Source of the DNA: Palsa-504 sp963744575
GTDB lineage: Bacteria; Actinomycetota; Actinomycetes; Streptosporangiales; Streptosporangiaceae
NCBI GenBank assembly: GCA_963744575.1
Contig: CAVUUF010000019.1
Location: 36,103-100,102 of the forward strand
DNA: 64,000 nucleotides
Reading direction: 5' to 3'
Each line of letters starts with the position of its first letter. Within the stretch, counting starts at the first letter, position 1. Positions 42,510 to 50,110 of the stretch are shown in pieces. The notes beneath the pieces are model-generated. The model had not been told where the DNA came from and did not search any database. It worked only from the letters and a program-made list of their open reading frames with translations. The position numbers and the translations under genes are program-made.

Positions 42510-43091
42510 TCAGGATGCGGCAGCGGCCAGGCTGGTGCCCGCGAGCGCGAGCATGAGCAGCGCGGCGATCCGGGTCAGCCAGGTCATCGGCACGACCTTG
42601 AGCAGACTGCGGCCCCCCATGATCGCCAGGCCCGCGGCCAGCCATAGGGCCAGCACCGACCCGGTTCCCACCGCCACCGGGTCGTGATACTTGACGGCCA
42701 GGCTGGCCGTGACGATCTGGGTGAGATCGCCGAACTCGGCCACGAAGACCACCGCGAAGGCGGTGCCCGCCACCGCCAGGAAGCCGTTCCTGGCCTGCTG
42801 CTCCACGGCGAACTCGTCGCTGTCCGCGCGCCGCTGCCGCCACAGGATCACCGCGCCGGCGATGAACAGGACACCGGCGAATGCCTCGGTCGGGCGGCGG
42901 GGCAGCAGCCCGAGGAGGCTGCCGGCCGCGACCGCGATCACGACATGAACCGCGAAGGCCGCGCCGGCGCCGGCGAACACGTATCCGGGCCGGTAACGGC
43001 TGCCCATCACCAGGCAGGCCAGCACGGTCTTGTCCGGCAGCTCGGCGGGCAGCACCACGAGGAAGGACGATACGGCGGCGGCCAGGTTCAC
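42510..43091 (-). CDS. GDT1/TMEM165 family manganese exporter
   Basis: 193 residues with six or seven membrane helices. The two signature boxes of the UPF0016/GDT1 family are PAELPDKT near residue 14 and VAEFGDLTQI in the second half. These proteins export Mn2+ (possibly Ca2+). GTG 43091 was chosen because a longer frame would start inside the riboswitch aptamer (about 43172-43274). The yybP-ykoY riboswitch upstream supports Mn2+ control. Confidence 0.9.
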   Translation of the reverse strand: MNLAAAVSSFLVVLPAELPDKTVLACLVMGSRYRPGYVFAGAGAAFAVHVVIAVAAGSLLGLLPRRPTEAFAGVLFIAGAVILWRQRRADSDEFAVEQQARNGFLAVAGTAFAVVFVAEFGDLTQIVTASLAVKYHDPVAVGTGSVLALWLAAGLAIMGGRSLLKVVPMTWLTRIAALLMLALAGTSLAAAAS

Positions 43092-43164
43092 TGCGGGGAG
43101 ACCTCGAGAGGTTCGGGCCGTTCCGGCCGGCCCCGGTAGACCGGCAACCTCCGGCACGGCAGCT

Positions 43165-43275
43165 GTCACTGCGGCCGAAGGTCTCACTCAGGCGACGTCG
43201 CCCCCGGGCACCGGACCCGCCAAGCGGGCCGAGATTGTCGGCGTCCCGGCGATGGAGCTACTCCCCTTCGCTCCC
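43165..43275 (-). promoter_or_regulatory. yybP-ykoY manganese riboswitch
   Basis: On the minus strand the aptamer begins with the conserved GGGGAGTAGC (43257-43266) and ends with TGAGACC (43180-43186), the two sequence hallmarks of the Mn2+-binding yybP-ykoY class, with GC-rich stems between. About 80 bases remain to the GTG of the GDT1-type exporter for the expression platform. Confidence 0.88.
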
Positions 43276-43351
43276 GCCATTCTAGCGCAGGCACGATCGG
43301 CGCCCGCCCGCCCCGCCCGGCCGCCGTCCGTCCTGCCATACCTGCCGTCTT

Positions 43352-43440
43352 AACGGGGAGGATCCGGGTTCCGGGGAGGAAATGGGACCCTATGGGGCAC
43401 CAAAGTCTCCCCGGAACCCCGATCTTCCCGGATCTTCCGC
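43352..43440. repeat. Dispersed foldback repeat, copy 2
   Basis: Inverted relative to copy 1 at 26995-27082. Shared parts include ggggaggatccgggttcc, ggggcaccaaagtctcccc and ggaaccccgatcttccc. This copy lies between the Mn2+ riboswitch and the CsoR-type gene and contains no recognised gene. Confidence 0.8.
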
Positions 43441-43597
43441 TGCGGGACGCATCACGGAACGCTTGGGCATCAGCGGGCTCACACATGTCGTGGGCTGGCC
43501 GGCGGACTGACCCGGTACGCCGTGGGGCAGCGCAAGATCACCCAGCACCACGGTGTCGTCCGGTGCGGCGTCGGCAGCCGCGACCCGTTGCTACGAT

Positions 43598-43613
43598 ATA
43601 CCCCTGCGGGTAT
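43598..43613. promoter_or_regulatory. CsoR/CstR-type operator
   Basis: ATACCC and GGGTAT arms around ctgc, the GC-tract palindrome bound by CsoR-family repressors, 45 bases upstream of the regulator's start codon. Autoregulation is inferred. Confidence 0.75.
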
Positions 43614-43657
43614 CGATTTGGGTGTGCCGGCCCGGCCCAGGGAGGCAGGGAATTGCC

Positions 43658-43930
43658 GTGGACGTGGACAGTCAGACGATGGTCGACGTGACCAGGCGGC
43701 TGCGGCGGGCTCGGGGCCAGATCGGCGGGATCATCACGATGATCGAAGAGGGCCGCGACTGCGCCGACGTGGTGACGCAACTGGCCGCGGCCTGCCGGGC
43801 GCTGGAACGGGCCGGATTCAAGATCATCGCGACCGGCCTGCGGCAATGCGCGCTCGAGGAGCGAGATGGCATCGGCACGGCCGAGACCGACCGCGCCCGG
43901 CTCGAAAGGCTGTTTCTCTCGCTCGCCTGA
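43658..43930 (+). CDS. CsoR-family regulator, CstR-like persulfide sensor candidate
   Basis: 90 residues from GTG 43658; the four-helix DUF156 fold starts at TRRLRRARGQIGGIITMIEEGRDC. Metal-sensing CsoR needs Cys-His-Cys. Here Cys35 and Cys64 are present but the position of the His is Gly60 (ATGLRQCALEE). Two cysteines without the His is the pattern of CstR, which senses persulfide and sulfane sulfur. Cys46 is extra. The operator upstream is of CsoR/CstR type. The nearby genes for sulfurtransferase, mycothiol and DUF4395 fit a sulfur role. CsoR-type copper sensing is unlikely, but other thiol ligands cannot be excluded. Confidence 0.75.
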   Translation: MDVDSQTMVDVTRRLRRARGQIGGIITMIEEGRDCADVVTQLAAACRALERAGFKIIATGLRQCALEERDGIGTAETDRARLERLFLSLA

Positions 43931-43937
43931 GGCCGGC

Positions 43938-45080
43938 TTACCACAGGCCGAGCAGCGATCCGAGGGAACGGGCGGCCTGGCCGCCTTCGTCCTCGGCGAT
44001 CCGCAGCGCGGCCGGGACGTCGAGGTCACTGGCCAGCGCCGCGCGCATCGCGGCCACGGCCGGGCCGCCGTTTCCCCCGAGGCCGCAGTCCGGGCGGCCC
44101 GCGGCCGCGTGCAGGCGGTCGAGCCTGGCACCCGCCGCGTCCAGGCCGGCCAGGCTGAAATCCCAGTCCTGATCCCAGCGGCGGTCAAGGATCAGCAGCC
44201 GCACGGCCGCCGCCGGGTACTCCTTGAGCAGCTCGCTGACCAGGACGAGGTTCCCCGCCGACTTGGCCATCTTCGCCCCCGCCACCTGGACCACGCCCGC
44301 GTTCAGCCGGGCCCGGGAAAATGGCGTCACGCCGGTGAACGCCTCGGCCAGGGCGGCCTGGTAGGCGTGATGCGGGAAACGCAGGTCCCCGCCGCCGGCC
44401 TGCACGTCTATCGCCGGGCCGAACTCGTGCAGGGCCATCGCGGCGCACTCGGCATGCCAGCCAGGCCGGCCCGTTCCCCATGGGCTTGCCCAGCCCGGCT
44501 CACCGTGGCGCGACACACGCCACACCGCGACGTCGAACGGGTCGTCCTTGCCCTGGTCGCCTGGTTCGTCGCCGTATTCGGCGGCCAGCCGCAGGGCGAG
44601 GACCTCATCCGGGATAGCGCCGCGGGCGGCCGCGCCGCCGCGGAAATAGACCTGCCCGCCGCGCTGGTACGCCGCTCCGCGTTCGAGCAGCCCCGCCGCG
44701 AGCGCTATCACCTGCCCGATGTAGGCGTGCGCCCGCGGCTGCAGGGCCGGCTGGCCGACCCCGAGGGCGGCCATGTCGCGGTCGAAATAGAACTGCTGGA
44801 TGGCGGCGAACCGGTCGTACGGCGACCCGGCCCGGTCGGCGGCGGCCGTCAGCACGTCGTCCACGTCCGTCACGTTGCGGCACACGATCACCTCGGCGCC
44901 GCCCTCGCGCAGCACGCGGGCCAGGGTGTCGATCCACACGAAGGACGCAGCGTGCCCGACGTGGGTCACGTCATAGGGGGTGATCCCGCATGCGTACACG
45001 CGCGCCCGGCCGACCAGCGGCAGCGTGCTGCCGCCCAGCGCCACCAGGCCCGGCAGGCCGGCGGCCTCCGTCTGATCCAT
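43938..45080 (-). CDS. mshC: Mycothiol ligase MshC (CysRS-like)
   Basis: 380 residues from ATG 45080 (GGGAGG six bases upstream). MshC joins cysteine to GlcN-inositol in mycothiol synthesis. YACGITPYDVTHVGHA holds the zinc cysteine and the HIGH-like box; RPGWHAECAAMAL and LRFPHHAYQAALAEA are family motifs. The KMSKS box is KMAKSAGN, with Ser replaced by Ala, and the HxGxV loop reads NAGVVQVAG. Slightly shorter than the usual about 410 residues. mshD lies 6 kb away. Cysteinyl-tRNA synthetase is excluded by length and motif pattern. Confidence 0.85.
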   Translation of the reverse strand: MDQTEAAGLPGLVALGGSTLPLVGRARVYACGITPYDVTHVGHAASFVWIDTLARVLREGGAEVIVCRNVTDVDDVLTAAADRAGSPYDRFAAIQQFYFDRDMAALGVGQPALQPRAHAYIGQVIALAAGLLERGAAYQRGGQVYFRGGAAARGAIPDEVLALRLAAEYGDEPGDQGKDDPFDVAVWRVSRHGEPGWASPWGTGRPGWHAECAAMALHEFGPAIDVQAGGGDLRFPHHAYQAALAEAFTGVTPFSRARLNAGVVQVAGAKMAKSAGNLVLVSELLKEYPAAAVRLLILDRRWDQDWDFSLAGLDAAGARLDRLHAAAGRPDCGLGGNGGPAVAAMRAALASDLDVPAALRIAEDEGGQAARSLGSLLGLW

Positions 45081-45165
45081 CAGCGACCTCCCGCGGTGAG
45101 CCCAACCGGAAGCCACGCTATGGCATCAGCGGCCGATGCCGCCCGGCGGCCGGCCGCAGCGGAGC

Positions 45166-45513
45166 CTAGACGACGACGTCGACGGTGGTCACCTGGCCGT
45201 AGTCAGCCTCGACGGAGCGCTCCGCGCGCACGCCGCCGGGCGCGAGCACGCGCAGCGTCCACGATCCGGGCGCGGCGAAGAACCTGAACCCGCCGTCTTC
45301 TCCCAGCGGGACCTCGGCCACGAACTCGTCGCCGGTGCCGAGCAGCCGCGCGTACCCGGTGGCGACCGGGGCGCCCTCTCGGGTGACCCGCCCTTCCACC
45401 ACGGCCTGGCCCCCGCGGGTGCCGGTGGCCGCGCTCACGCTGACGCCGCCCGCGGGCGCGCCGCAGCCGCCGCCGGCGGCGCTCTCCGGGCCGGCCGGAT
45501 TCGCTTCCCTCAT
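45166..45513 (-). CDS. DUF1416 domain protein
   Basis: 115 residues. A Cys/Gly-rich start (GGGCGAPAGG) is followed by a single beta-sandwich domain (VVEGRVTREGAPVATGYARL, GGFRFFAAPGSWTLRVLAPGG). The family is conserved next to the thiosulfate sulfurtransferase gene in actinomycetes. Its start overlaps the sulfurtransferase stop by 4 bases (ATGA). The exact biochemical role is not known. Confidence 0.88.
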   Translation of the reverse strand: MREANPAGPESAAGGGCGAPAGGVSVSAATGTRGGQAVVEGRVTREGAPVATGYARLLGTGDEFVAEVPLGEDGGFRFFAAPGSWTLRVLAPGGVRAERSVEADYGQVTTVDVVV

Positions 45514-46352
45514 CGTGCCTGTCCCAGCTCGATCGGCACGCCGACCAGGGACCCGTACTCGGTCCACGAGCCGTCGTAGTTCTTGACGTTGGGCAGGCCG
45601 AGCAGTTCGTGCAGGACGAACCAGGTGTGCGCGGACCGCTCGCCGATGCGGCAGTAGGCGATGGTGTCCCGGCCGAAGTCCAGCCCCGCGTCGCCCTGGT
45701 ACAGCGAGCGGAGCTCGGACTCGGAGCGGAACGTGCCGTCCTCGTTCGCGGCCTTGGACCAGGGCACGTTGCGCGCGGTCGGGATGTGCCCGCCCCGCTG
45801 CGCCTGCTCCTGCGGGAGGTGCGCCGGCGCCAGCAGCCTGCCGGTGAACTCGTCGGGAGAGCGGACGTCGACGAGGTTGCGCTTGCCGATGGCGGCCACC
45901 ACCTCGTCGCGCAGCGCGCGGAGCGAGGAGTCCTGCTCCCTGGCCGTGTAGCTGGTCTTCGGCCGCTCCGGCACGTCGGTGCTGAGCTCGCGCGAGTCGA
46001 GTTCCCACTTCTTCCTGCCGCCGTCGAGCAGCACCACCTTGTCGTGCCCGTACACCTTGAAGTACCAGTAGGCGTAGGCGGCGAACCAGTTGTTGTTACC
46101 GCCGTAGAGCAGGACGGTGTCGTCGTTCGAGATGCCCCGCTCGGACAGCAGCGCTTCGAAGCCCGTCTGGTCCACGAAGTCACGGCGGACCGGGTCCTGC
46201 AGGTCTTTCTTCCAGTCGAGCTTGATGGCGGTCGGGATGTGGCCCTTGTCGTAGGCGCTGGTGTCCTCGTCGACCTCGACGATGACGACACCAGGCGCAC
46301 CGATGTGGGCCGCCGCCCAGTCGGCGTCCACGAGGACGTGGGATCGGCTCAT
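45510..46352 (-). CDS. Thiosulfate/3-mercaptopyruvate sulfurtransferase (SseA/CysA type)
   Basis: 280 residues from ATG 46352. Two rhodanese domains; the C-terminal one has the active-site loop YCRIGERSAHTWFVL with the persulfide-forming cysteine. The N-terminal domain lacks an active cysteine, as is normal for the family. It moves sulfane sulfur between thiosulfate or mercaptopyruvate and acceptors. Operon: leader peptide, DUF4395, this gene, DUF1416. Confidence 0.93.
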   Translation of the reverse strand: MSRSHVLVDADWAAAHIGAPGVVIVEVDEDTSAYDKGHIPTAIKLDWKKDLQDPVRRDFVDQTGFEALLSERGISNDDTVLLYGGNNNWFAAYAYWYFKVYGHDKVVLLDGGRKKWELDSRELSTDVPERPKTSYTAREQDSSLRALRDEVVAAIGKRNLVDVRSPDEFTGRLLAPAHLPQEQAQRGGHIPTARNVPWSKAANEDGTFRSESELRSLYQGDAGLDFGRDTIAYCRIGERSAHTWFVLHELLGLPNVKNYDGSWTEYGSLVGVPIELGQAR

Positions 46353-46381
46353 GGTGGTTTTCCTCCTTCTCCGGTCACGTC

Positions 46382-46804
46382 CTAGGCGGACGGCCGGACG
46401 CGTAGATTCCGCTGGATGAACAGATACACCTGGCAGCCCAGGCAAAGATCGAAGGCCGCGTTGAGGAACGCCGCGGCCAGCGCGAGCGCGGCGAAGACCA
46501 GGCCCGCCGTGCTGGCCCCCATGGCCAGGCAGATGGCTCCCGCGCCCGCGATGACCATACCCACCGCCTGGGCGAACCGGGGCGGCGCCTCCGGCTCGGT
46601 GCGCGCGGGCTGCCCCAGCCGCGGCCGGACCAGGCGACGGTAGAGCAGGCCGTACGGCGCGTAACGCAGCCCGGCCAGCGCCCCGACCGCGAACACGGCC
46701 AGCTGCGCGGCGAGCAGCCAGGCACTGCCGGTGGCGAGCACCACCGCCAGCACGACCGTGGTGATCGCCGCGCCGAACCGAGGACCCCGCGGATCGATTT
46801 CCAT
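46382..46804 (-). CDS. DUF4395 membrane protein
   Basis: 140 residues from ATG 46804 (AGGGAG upstream). IDPRGPRFGAAIT is the family start; four hydrophobic segments follow and ALAAAFLNAAFDLCLGCQVYL ends in the CxxC-like motif LGC of the DUF4395 family. These proteins are found with thioredoxin-like genes and sulfurtransferases and probably handle thiols or sulfur at the membrane. It is 30 bases upstream of the sulfurtransferase start. Confidence 0.88.
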   Translation of the reverse strand: MEIDPRGPRFGAAITTVVLAVVLATGSAWLLAAQLAVFAVGALAGLRYAPYGLLYRRLVRPRLGQPARTEPEAPPRFAQAVGMVIAGAGAICLAMGASTAGLVFAALALAAAFLNAAFDLCLGCQVYLFIQRNLRVRPSA

Positions 46805-46825
46805 GCCTGATAACTCCCTGCCACT

Positions 46826-46854
46826 GGGCGGCCTTACCGGTCGGGTCACCGCCC
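46826..46854 (-). promoter_or_regulatory. Possible attenuator hairpin between leader ORF and DUF4395 gene
   Basis: GGGCGG (46826-46831) and CCGCCC (46849-46854) can pair around the DUF4395 ribosome-binding region. It would fit control by translation of the cysteine codons in the leader ORF, but is weak evidence by itself. Confidence 0.35.
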
Positions 46855-46867
46855 CGAACGCACCGGG

Positions 46868-46951
46868 TCAGGGCAGCGCGGCCGGCGGACAGATGGCCGT
46901 GGCGACATGGCAGAAATCGACGGCACGCCGCTTGGTCAGCGTCTGCGCCAT
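46868..46951 (-). CDS. Leader peptide of the sulfurtransferase operon (Cys-containing)
   Basis: 27 residues: MAQTLTKRRAVDFCHV then ATAICPPAALP. The core RRAVDFCxVATAIC matches the actinobacterial putative leader peptides that precede cysteine and sulfur metabolism genes (typical form RRHVDLxRVxxxxC). It ends 64 bases before the DUF4395 start. Two Cys codons near the end fit attenuation in response to Cys-tRNA supply. Confidence 0.7.
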   Translation of the reverse strand: MAQTLTKRRAVDFCHVATAICPPAALP

Positions 46952-46973
46952 CCGGGCGATCACGGTCCCGATG

Positions 46974-47514
46974 CTATGCGGGCGGACCCGGACTGTCACT
47001 CCGGAGGCCGGCCGGACAGGGGAAACGGGCGGCACCATCACTCCCCTCCGCACTCCCCCGGGCCGGCCCGGGCACGCTGCCGAGCGCGGCGATCACGTCG
47101 GCCTGGCGGGGCAGGCCCGCGGCGCGGCTGACGATGGCACCATCCGGGCCGAGCACGAGCACCGTGGGCGTGCTGCTGATCCGCAGCCGCCGCACCAGGT
47201 CCAGCCGCGCGGCGGCGTCCACCTCGACGTGGGTCACGCCGTCCGCCAGGCCCGCCACCTGGGCCAGGATCTGCCGGGTCGGGCGGCACGGGGCGCAGAA
47301 GGCGGTGGAGAACTGGACCAGCGTGGCCTGCTCGCCGAGCGGGCCGCCGAGATCGGCCTCGGTCAGCGTGTCCCGCCGGGGCCGGGCCGGGCCGGAACCG
47401 CCCGGCCCGGCGGCGCAGCGCCACACCGAGCACGGACGCCGCGGCGAGAGCCACCGCGAGTGCTATCAACCCGCCAGTCACGCCAGTGCTCAGCGCCCGC
47501 GGGGCGAAATCCAT
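46974..47514 (-). pseudogene. Membrane-anchored thioredoxin family protein, probably frameshifted
   Basis: The N-terminal membrane anchor (GGLIALAVALAAASVLGVALRRR) starts at ATG 47514. The thioredoxin domain follows in another frame: LVQFSTAFCAPCRPTRQIL (active site CAPC) and ISSTPTVLVLGPDGAIV, to a stop at 46974. The frames change between about 47350 and 47425, in a very GC-rich stretch, so this is either a one-base change in the genome or an error in the sequence. A GTG at 47426 could give a soluble form without the anchor. The usual order thioredoxin, DUF4395, sulfurtransferase, DUF1416 is kept. The last about 45 residues extend beyond the normal domain. Confidence 0.65.
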
Positions 47515-47520
47515 TCCCGC

Positions 47521-48234
47521 TCAGGTGGGCGTGGCCGTCAGCAGCACCTGATGGTTCGCGGTGATCTGGAAGCTGCTGATCGGCTCGGCCGTGCTCGGCA
47601 TCGAGCCGCCATACCAGACCTTCCCCTCGTCCCGGGCCGTCGTCCAGGCGGCCGCCTGGGTCCGCGTCCCGTCGGGGTGGACGACCCACAGCTGGCAGGT
47701 GGTGCCGACCGGGATGTGCTCGACCAGGACCTCGAACGCGTCGCCCCACAGTTGATGCGAGTACGAGACCGAGGCGCTCGCCCCGGTGATGCTGCTCGTC
47801 GTGTGGACCGTTTCCCAGCCACCAGTCCCGGCCGAAAGTGGTACCGGCACCTTCTGGGTGGTGCCGATGGACCTCAGCCCGCCGAACAGGCCGCCCGCGA
47901 TGACCAGGACGGCGGCCGCCGCGGCCGCCAAGCGCCACCGGGTCCGGCGCCGCCTGGCCTGGGCCAGGTCGAGCACCGTGCCGATCAGTTCTTCCGGCGG
48001 CTGGTCGTCGGCAGGCGTCCGGACGGTGTCATCGGCGCAGATGCGGCTGATCTCATCGGGATTCACCCGGGCCAGCAGCGCGGGCAGGCCCGCCAGGCCG
48101 GCCAGTTCGTCCCGGCACTCCCGGCAGGTCACCAGGTGAGCGTCGACCAGCGCGCGCTCGGCGGGGTCGATGGCGCCGAGCACGTACACGCCGAGCGACG
48201 GCCTGGCGTCGGTGCAGTCCCATGTCGGGGTCAT
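47521..48234 (-). CDS. Zinc-type anti-sigma factor with RskA-like outer domain
   Basis: 237 residues from ATG 48234. The N-terminal ZAS domain has HLVTCRECRDELAGLAGLP (His-x3-Cys-x2-Cys). One transmembrane helix (AAAAAAVLVIAGGLFGG) precedes an extracytoplasmic domain with IPVGTTCQLWVVHPDGT, typical of RskA-type anti-sigma factors. It would hold the ECF sigma factor encoded just upstream; the genes overlap by 4 bases (ATGA). Confidence 0.9.
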   Translation of the reverse strand: MTPTWDCTDARPSLGVYVLGAIDPAERALVDAHLVTCRECRDELAGLAGLPALLARVNPDEISRICADDTVRTPADDQPPEELIGTVLDLAQARRRRTRWRLAAAAAAVLVIAGGLFGGLRSIGTTQKVPVPLSAGTGGWETVHTTSSITGASASVSYSHQLWGDAFEVLVEHIPVGTTCQLWVVHPDGTRTQAAAWTTARDEGKVWYGGSMPSTAEPISSFQITANHQVLLTATPT

Positions 48235-48890
48235 GGCGCCAGCCCTCGTTCCTGCAGCGCCAGCTTGAGCGCCTTCAATGCGTAAAAAGTCCGGGATTTC
48301 ACGGTACCCGCCGGTATGCCCAGGGTGGCCGCCGCCTCGGCGACCGAGCACCCCCGGTAGTACGTCTCGATGATCACGCGCCGGTGGTCCGGCCGCAGCG
48401 AGGCCAGCGCGTCCGCGACGGCCCATGACTCGAGCGTGCGGTCGGCGTCATCCTCGGACGGAAGCAGTTCCAGGGCCGCCTGCCCGGTCTCCGGCGGCCT
48501 GGCCTGGCGGGCCCGGTAGGAATCGACCGCGAGGTTGCGCGCCACGGCGAACAGCCACGGCCTGGCCGGCCGGTCGGACAGCGCCTCCGGATGGCGCCAC
48601 GCCCGCACGATCGTTTCCTGCACAAGGTCCTCCGCACGCTGCCTGTCACCGCCGGCCAGGTGGAGCGCATAGCGAAGCAGGGCACCGCCGTGCTCGGTGT
48701 ACAGCGCCCGGACAAACGCCTCGTCTGCCACCCGCCCGGAGCGGGGCGCGGTTTCCGCCTTCGGCACACCAGGTGATACGTCTGACCGAGCCTGGTGGTT
48801 CAACCAGCCAGGAAAATTCCTGTCGCCGGGCGACGCTCCTCCTGCGGGCGGGCCTGACGGGTTGGGTGGTCCGTGCTGGCTCATGGGCAC
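48231..48890 (-). CDS. ECF (SigK/SigL-like) RNA polymerase sigma factor
   Basis: 219 residues from GTG 48890 (AAAGG six bases upstream; ATG 48884 is possible). Region 2: DEAFVRALYTEHGGALLRYAL, AEDLVQETIVRAWRHPE and PWLFAVARNLAVDSYRARQ. Region 4: LESWAVADALASLRPDHRRVIIETYYRG and VAEAAATLGIPAGTVKSRTFYALKALK. The first about 45 residues are an extra Pro/Gly-rich leader. Partner anti-sigma factor is the next gene. Confidence 0.93.
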   Translation of the reverse strand: MPMSQHGPPNPSGPPAGGASPGDRNFPGWLNHQARSDVSPGVPKAETAPRSGRVADEAFVRALYTEHGGALLRYALHLAGGDRQRAEDLVQETIVRAWRHPEALSDRPARPWLFAVARNLAVDSYRARQARPPETGQAALELLPSEDDADRTLESWAVADALASLRPDHRRVIIETYYRGCSVAEAAATLGIPAGTVKSRTFYALKALKLALQERGLAP

Positions 48891-48954
48891 CGCCGACCTT
48901 TGACTTCGGAACGTATCGATATGAATACTCTAAGGCGTTATCAGCTGAACCCCC

Positions 48955-48972
48955 AAGACCCGCGCGGGTCTT
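48955..48972 (-). terminator. Perfect palindrome between moaD-like gene and sigma gene
   Basis: AAGACCCGC/GCGGGTCTT, perfect 18-base palindrome without a loop. Position fits a terminator for the moaD-like gene or an operator for the ECF sigma gene; no T-tract is present. Confidence 0.4.
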
Positions 48973-49003
48973 GCTCCAGGATCCATCCTTCCGGAACGGC
49001 TGG

Positions 49004-49264
49004 TCAGCCGCCGGCGAACTGGGGCAGCACCTCGACGACCGCGGCCTCCGGGAGAATCAGGCCGGCCGCCGCGCTGCGGCCGGCCGCCGCGCCGTCCACG
49101 AGGAAGGACGACGTGGCGAGCACCGAGCGCAGCCGCGCGTCGCCTCCCCGCCGGGCCACCACCGCGTCGAGCGCCTCGGCGAGCGTCCTCGCCTCGACCG
49201 ATTCCTCCTCGACGCCGGCCGCCTCCTTGGCCGCGGCCCAGTACTGGATTGTCACGTTGGCCAT
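49004..49264 (-). CDS. MoaD/ThiS-type sulfur carrier protein
   Basis: 86 residues from ATG 49264. A ubiquitin-like beta-grasp fold is suggested by VTIQYWAAAKEAAGVEEESVEA and LATSSFLVDG, and it ends in the diagnostic FAGG. The C-terminal Gly-Gly becomes the thiocarboxylate in molybdopterin or thiamine sulfur transfer. It lies divergent from glnR, as in Streptomyces. Confidence 0.9.
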   Translation of the reverse strand: MANVTIQYWAAAKEAAGVEEESVEARTLAEALDAVVARRGGDARLRSVLATSSFLVDGAAAGRSAAAGLILPEAAVVEVLPQFAGG

Positions 49265-49372
49265 GTGGAAATATCCTTCTCTGGACGGACCCGGGCGCTG
49301 TTGCCCCCGGGTCCTTGTCTGTTTATACAAGTAGTGAGGTGCGACCGCACCAGCGAGTGGAGGTGCCGCCGA

Positions 49373-50110
49373 GTGAGCGACCTGCTCCTGATCACCAGCG
49401 TGCTTGAGCCGTCCACGGAGGTGCTGCCCGCGCTGGGACTGCTGCTGCACCCGGTCCGGGTACTCCCCGCGGAGGCGTCTGCCCTGGTGGAGGCCCCGCC
49501 CGCCGATGCGGTGCTGATGGACGCCCGGCGCGACCTGGTGCACGCGAAGAGCATCTGCCGCCTGCTGCAGACGACGGGCCTGGACTGCCCGCTCTTCGCG
49601 ATCGTGACCGAAGGCGGCCTCGCGGCGGTGAACGCGGAGTGGGGCGTCGACGACGTGATCTTGAACACAGCCGGGCCCGCCGAAGTGGAAGCCAGGGTCA
49701 GGCTGGCCATCGGCCGCCGGACCGTCGCGGCGGTGGCCGACGCGCCCGACGAGATCCGCTCGGGTGAGCTGGGCATCGACGAGGCCACCTACGCCGCCCG
49801 GCTGCGCGGCCGCGTGCTCGACCTCACCTTCAAGGAATTCGAGCTGCTCAAGTTCCTCGCCCAGCATCCGGGCCGGGTCTTCACCCGCGCGCAGCTGCTG
49901 CAGGAGGTCTGGGGCTACGACTACTTCGGCGGCACCCGGACGGTTGACGTTCACGTCCGGCGGCTGCGGGCCAAGCTCGGCCCCGAGCACGAGGCCCTGA
50001 TCGGCACCGTGCGCAACGTGGGCTACCGGTTCGTGCCGGTCAAGGGCGACCAGAGGGCGGCGGCGAGCCAGGGGCGGGCCAGCAGCCGCGCCGCGTCCGC
50101 GACTCGATGA
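49373..50110 (+). CDS. glnR: Nitrogen regulator GlnR (orphan OmpR-type)
   Basis: 245 residues from GTG 49373 (GGAGGTG eight bases upstream). The N-terminal receiver-like domain (LLLITSVLEPSTEVLPALG, LLMDARRDLVH-type Asp region) is the atypical, non-phosphorylated form of GlnR. The winged helix LDLTFKEFELLKFLAQHPGRVF, WGYDYFGGTRTVDVHVRRLR and VRNVGYRFV is almost identical to Streptomyces GlnR, the global nitrogen regulator. mshD overlaps its stop by 4 bases. Confidence 0.95.
   Translation: MSDLLLITSVLEPSTEVLPALGLLLHPVRVLPAEASALVEAPPADAVLMDARRDLVHAKSICRLLQTTGLDCPLFAIVTEGGLAAVNAEWGVDDVILNTAGPAEVEARVRLAIGRRTVAAVADAPDEIRSGELGIDEATYAARLRGRVLDLTFKEFELLKFLAQHPGRVFTRAQLLQEVWGYDYFGGTRTVDVHVRRLRAKLGPEHEALIGTVRNVGYRFVPVKGDQRAAASQGRASSRAASATR

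Noticed and set aside
43092..43187. Longer start for the GDT1-type gene
   Set aside because: It would begin inside the Mn2+ riboswitch aptamer and adds non-homologous sequence.
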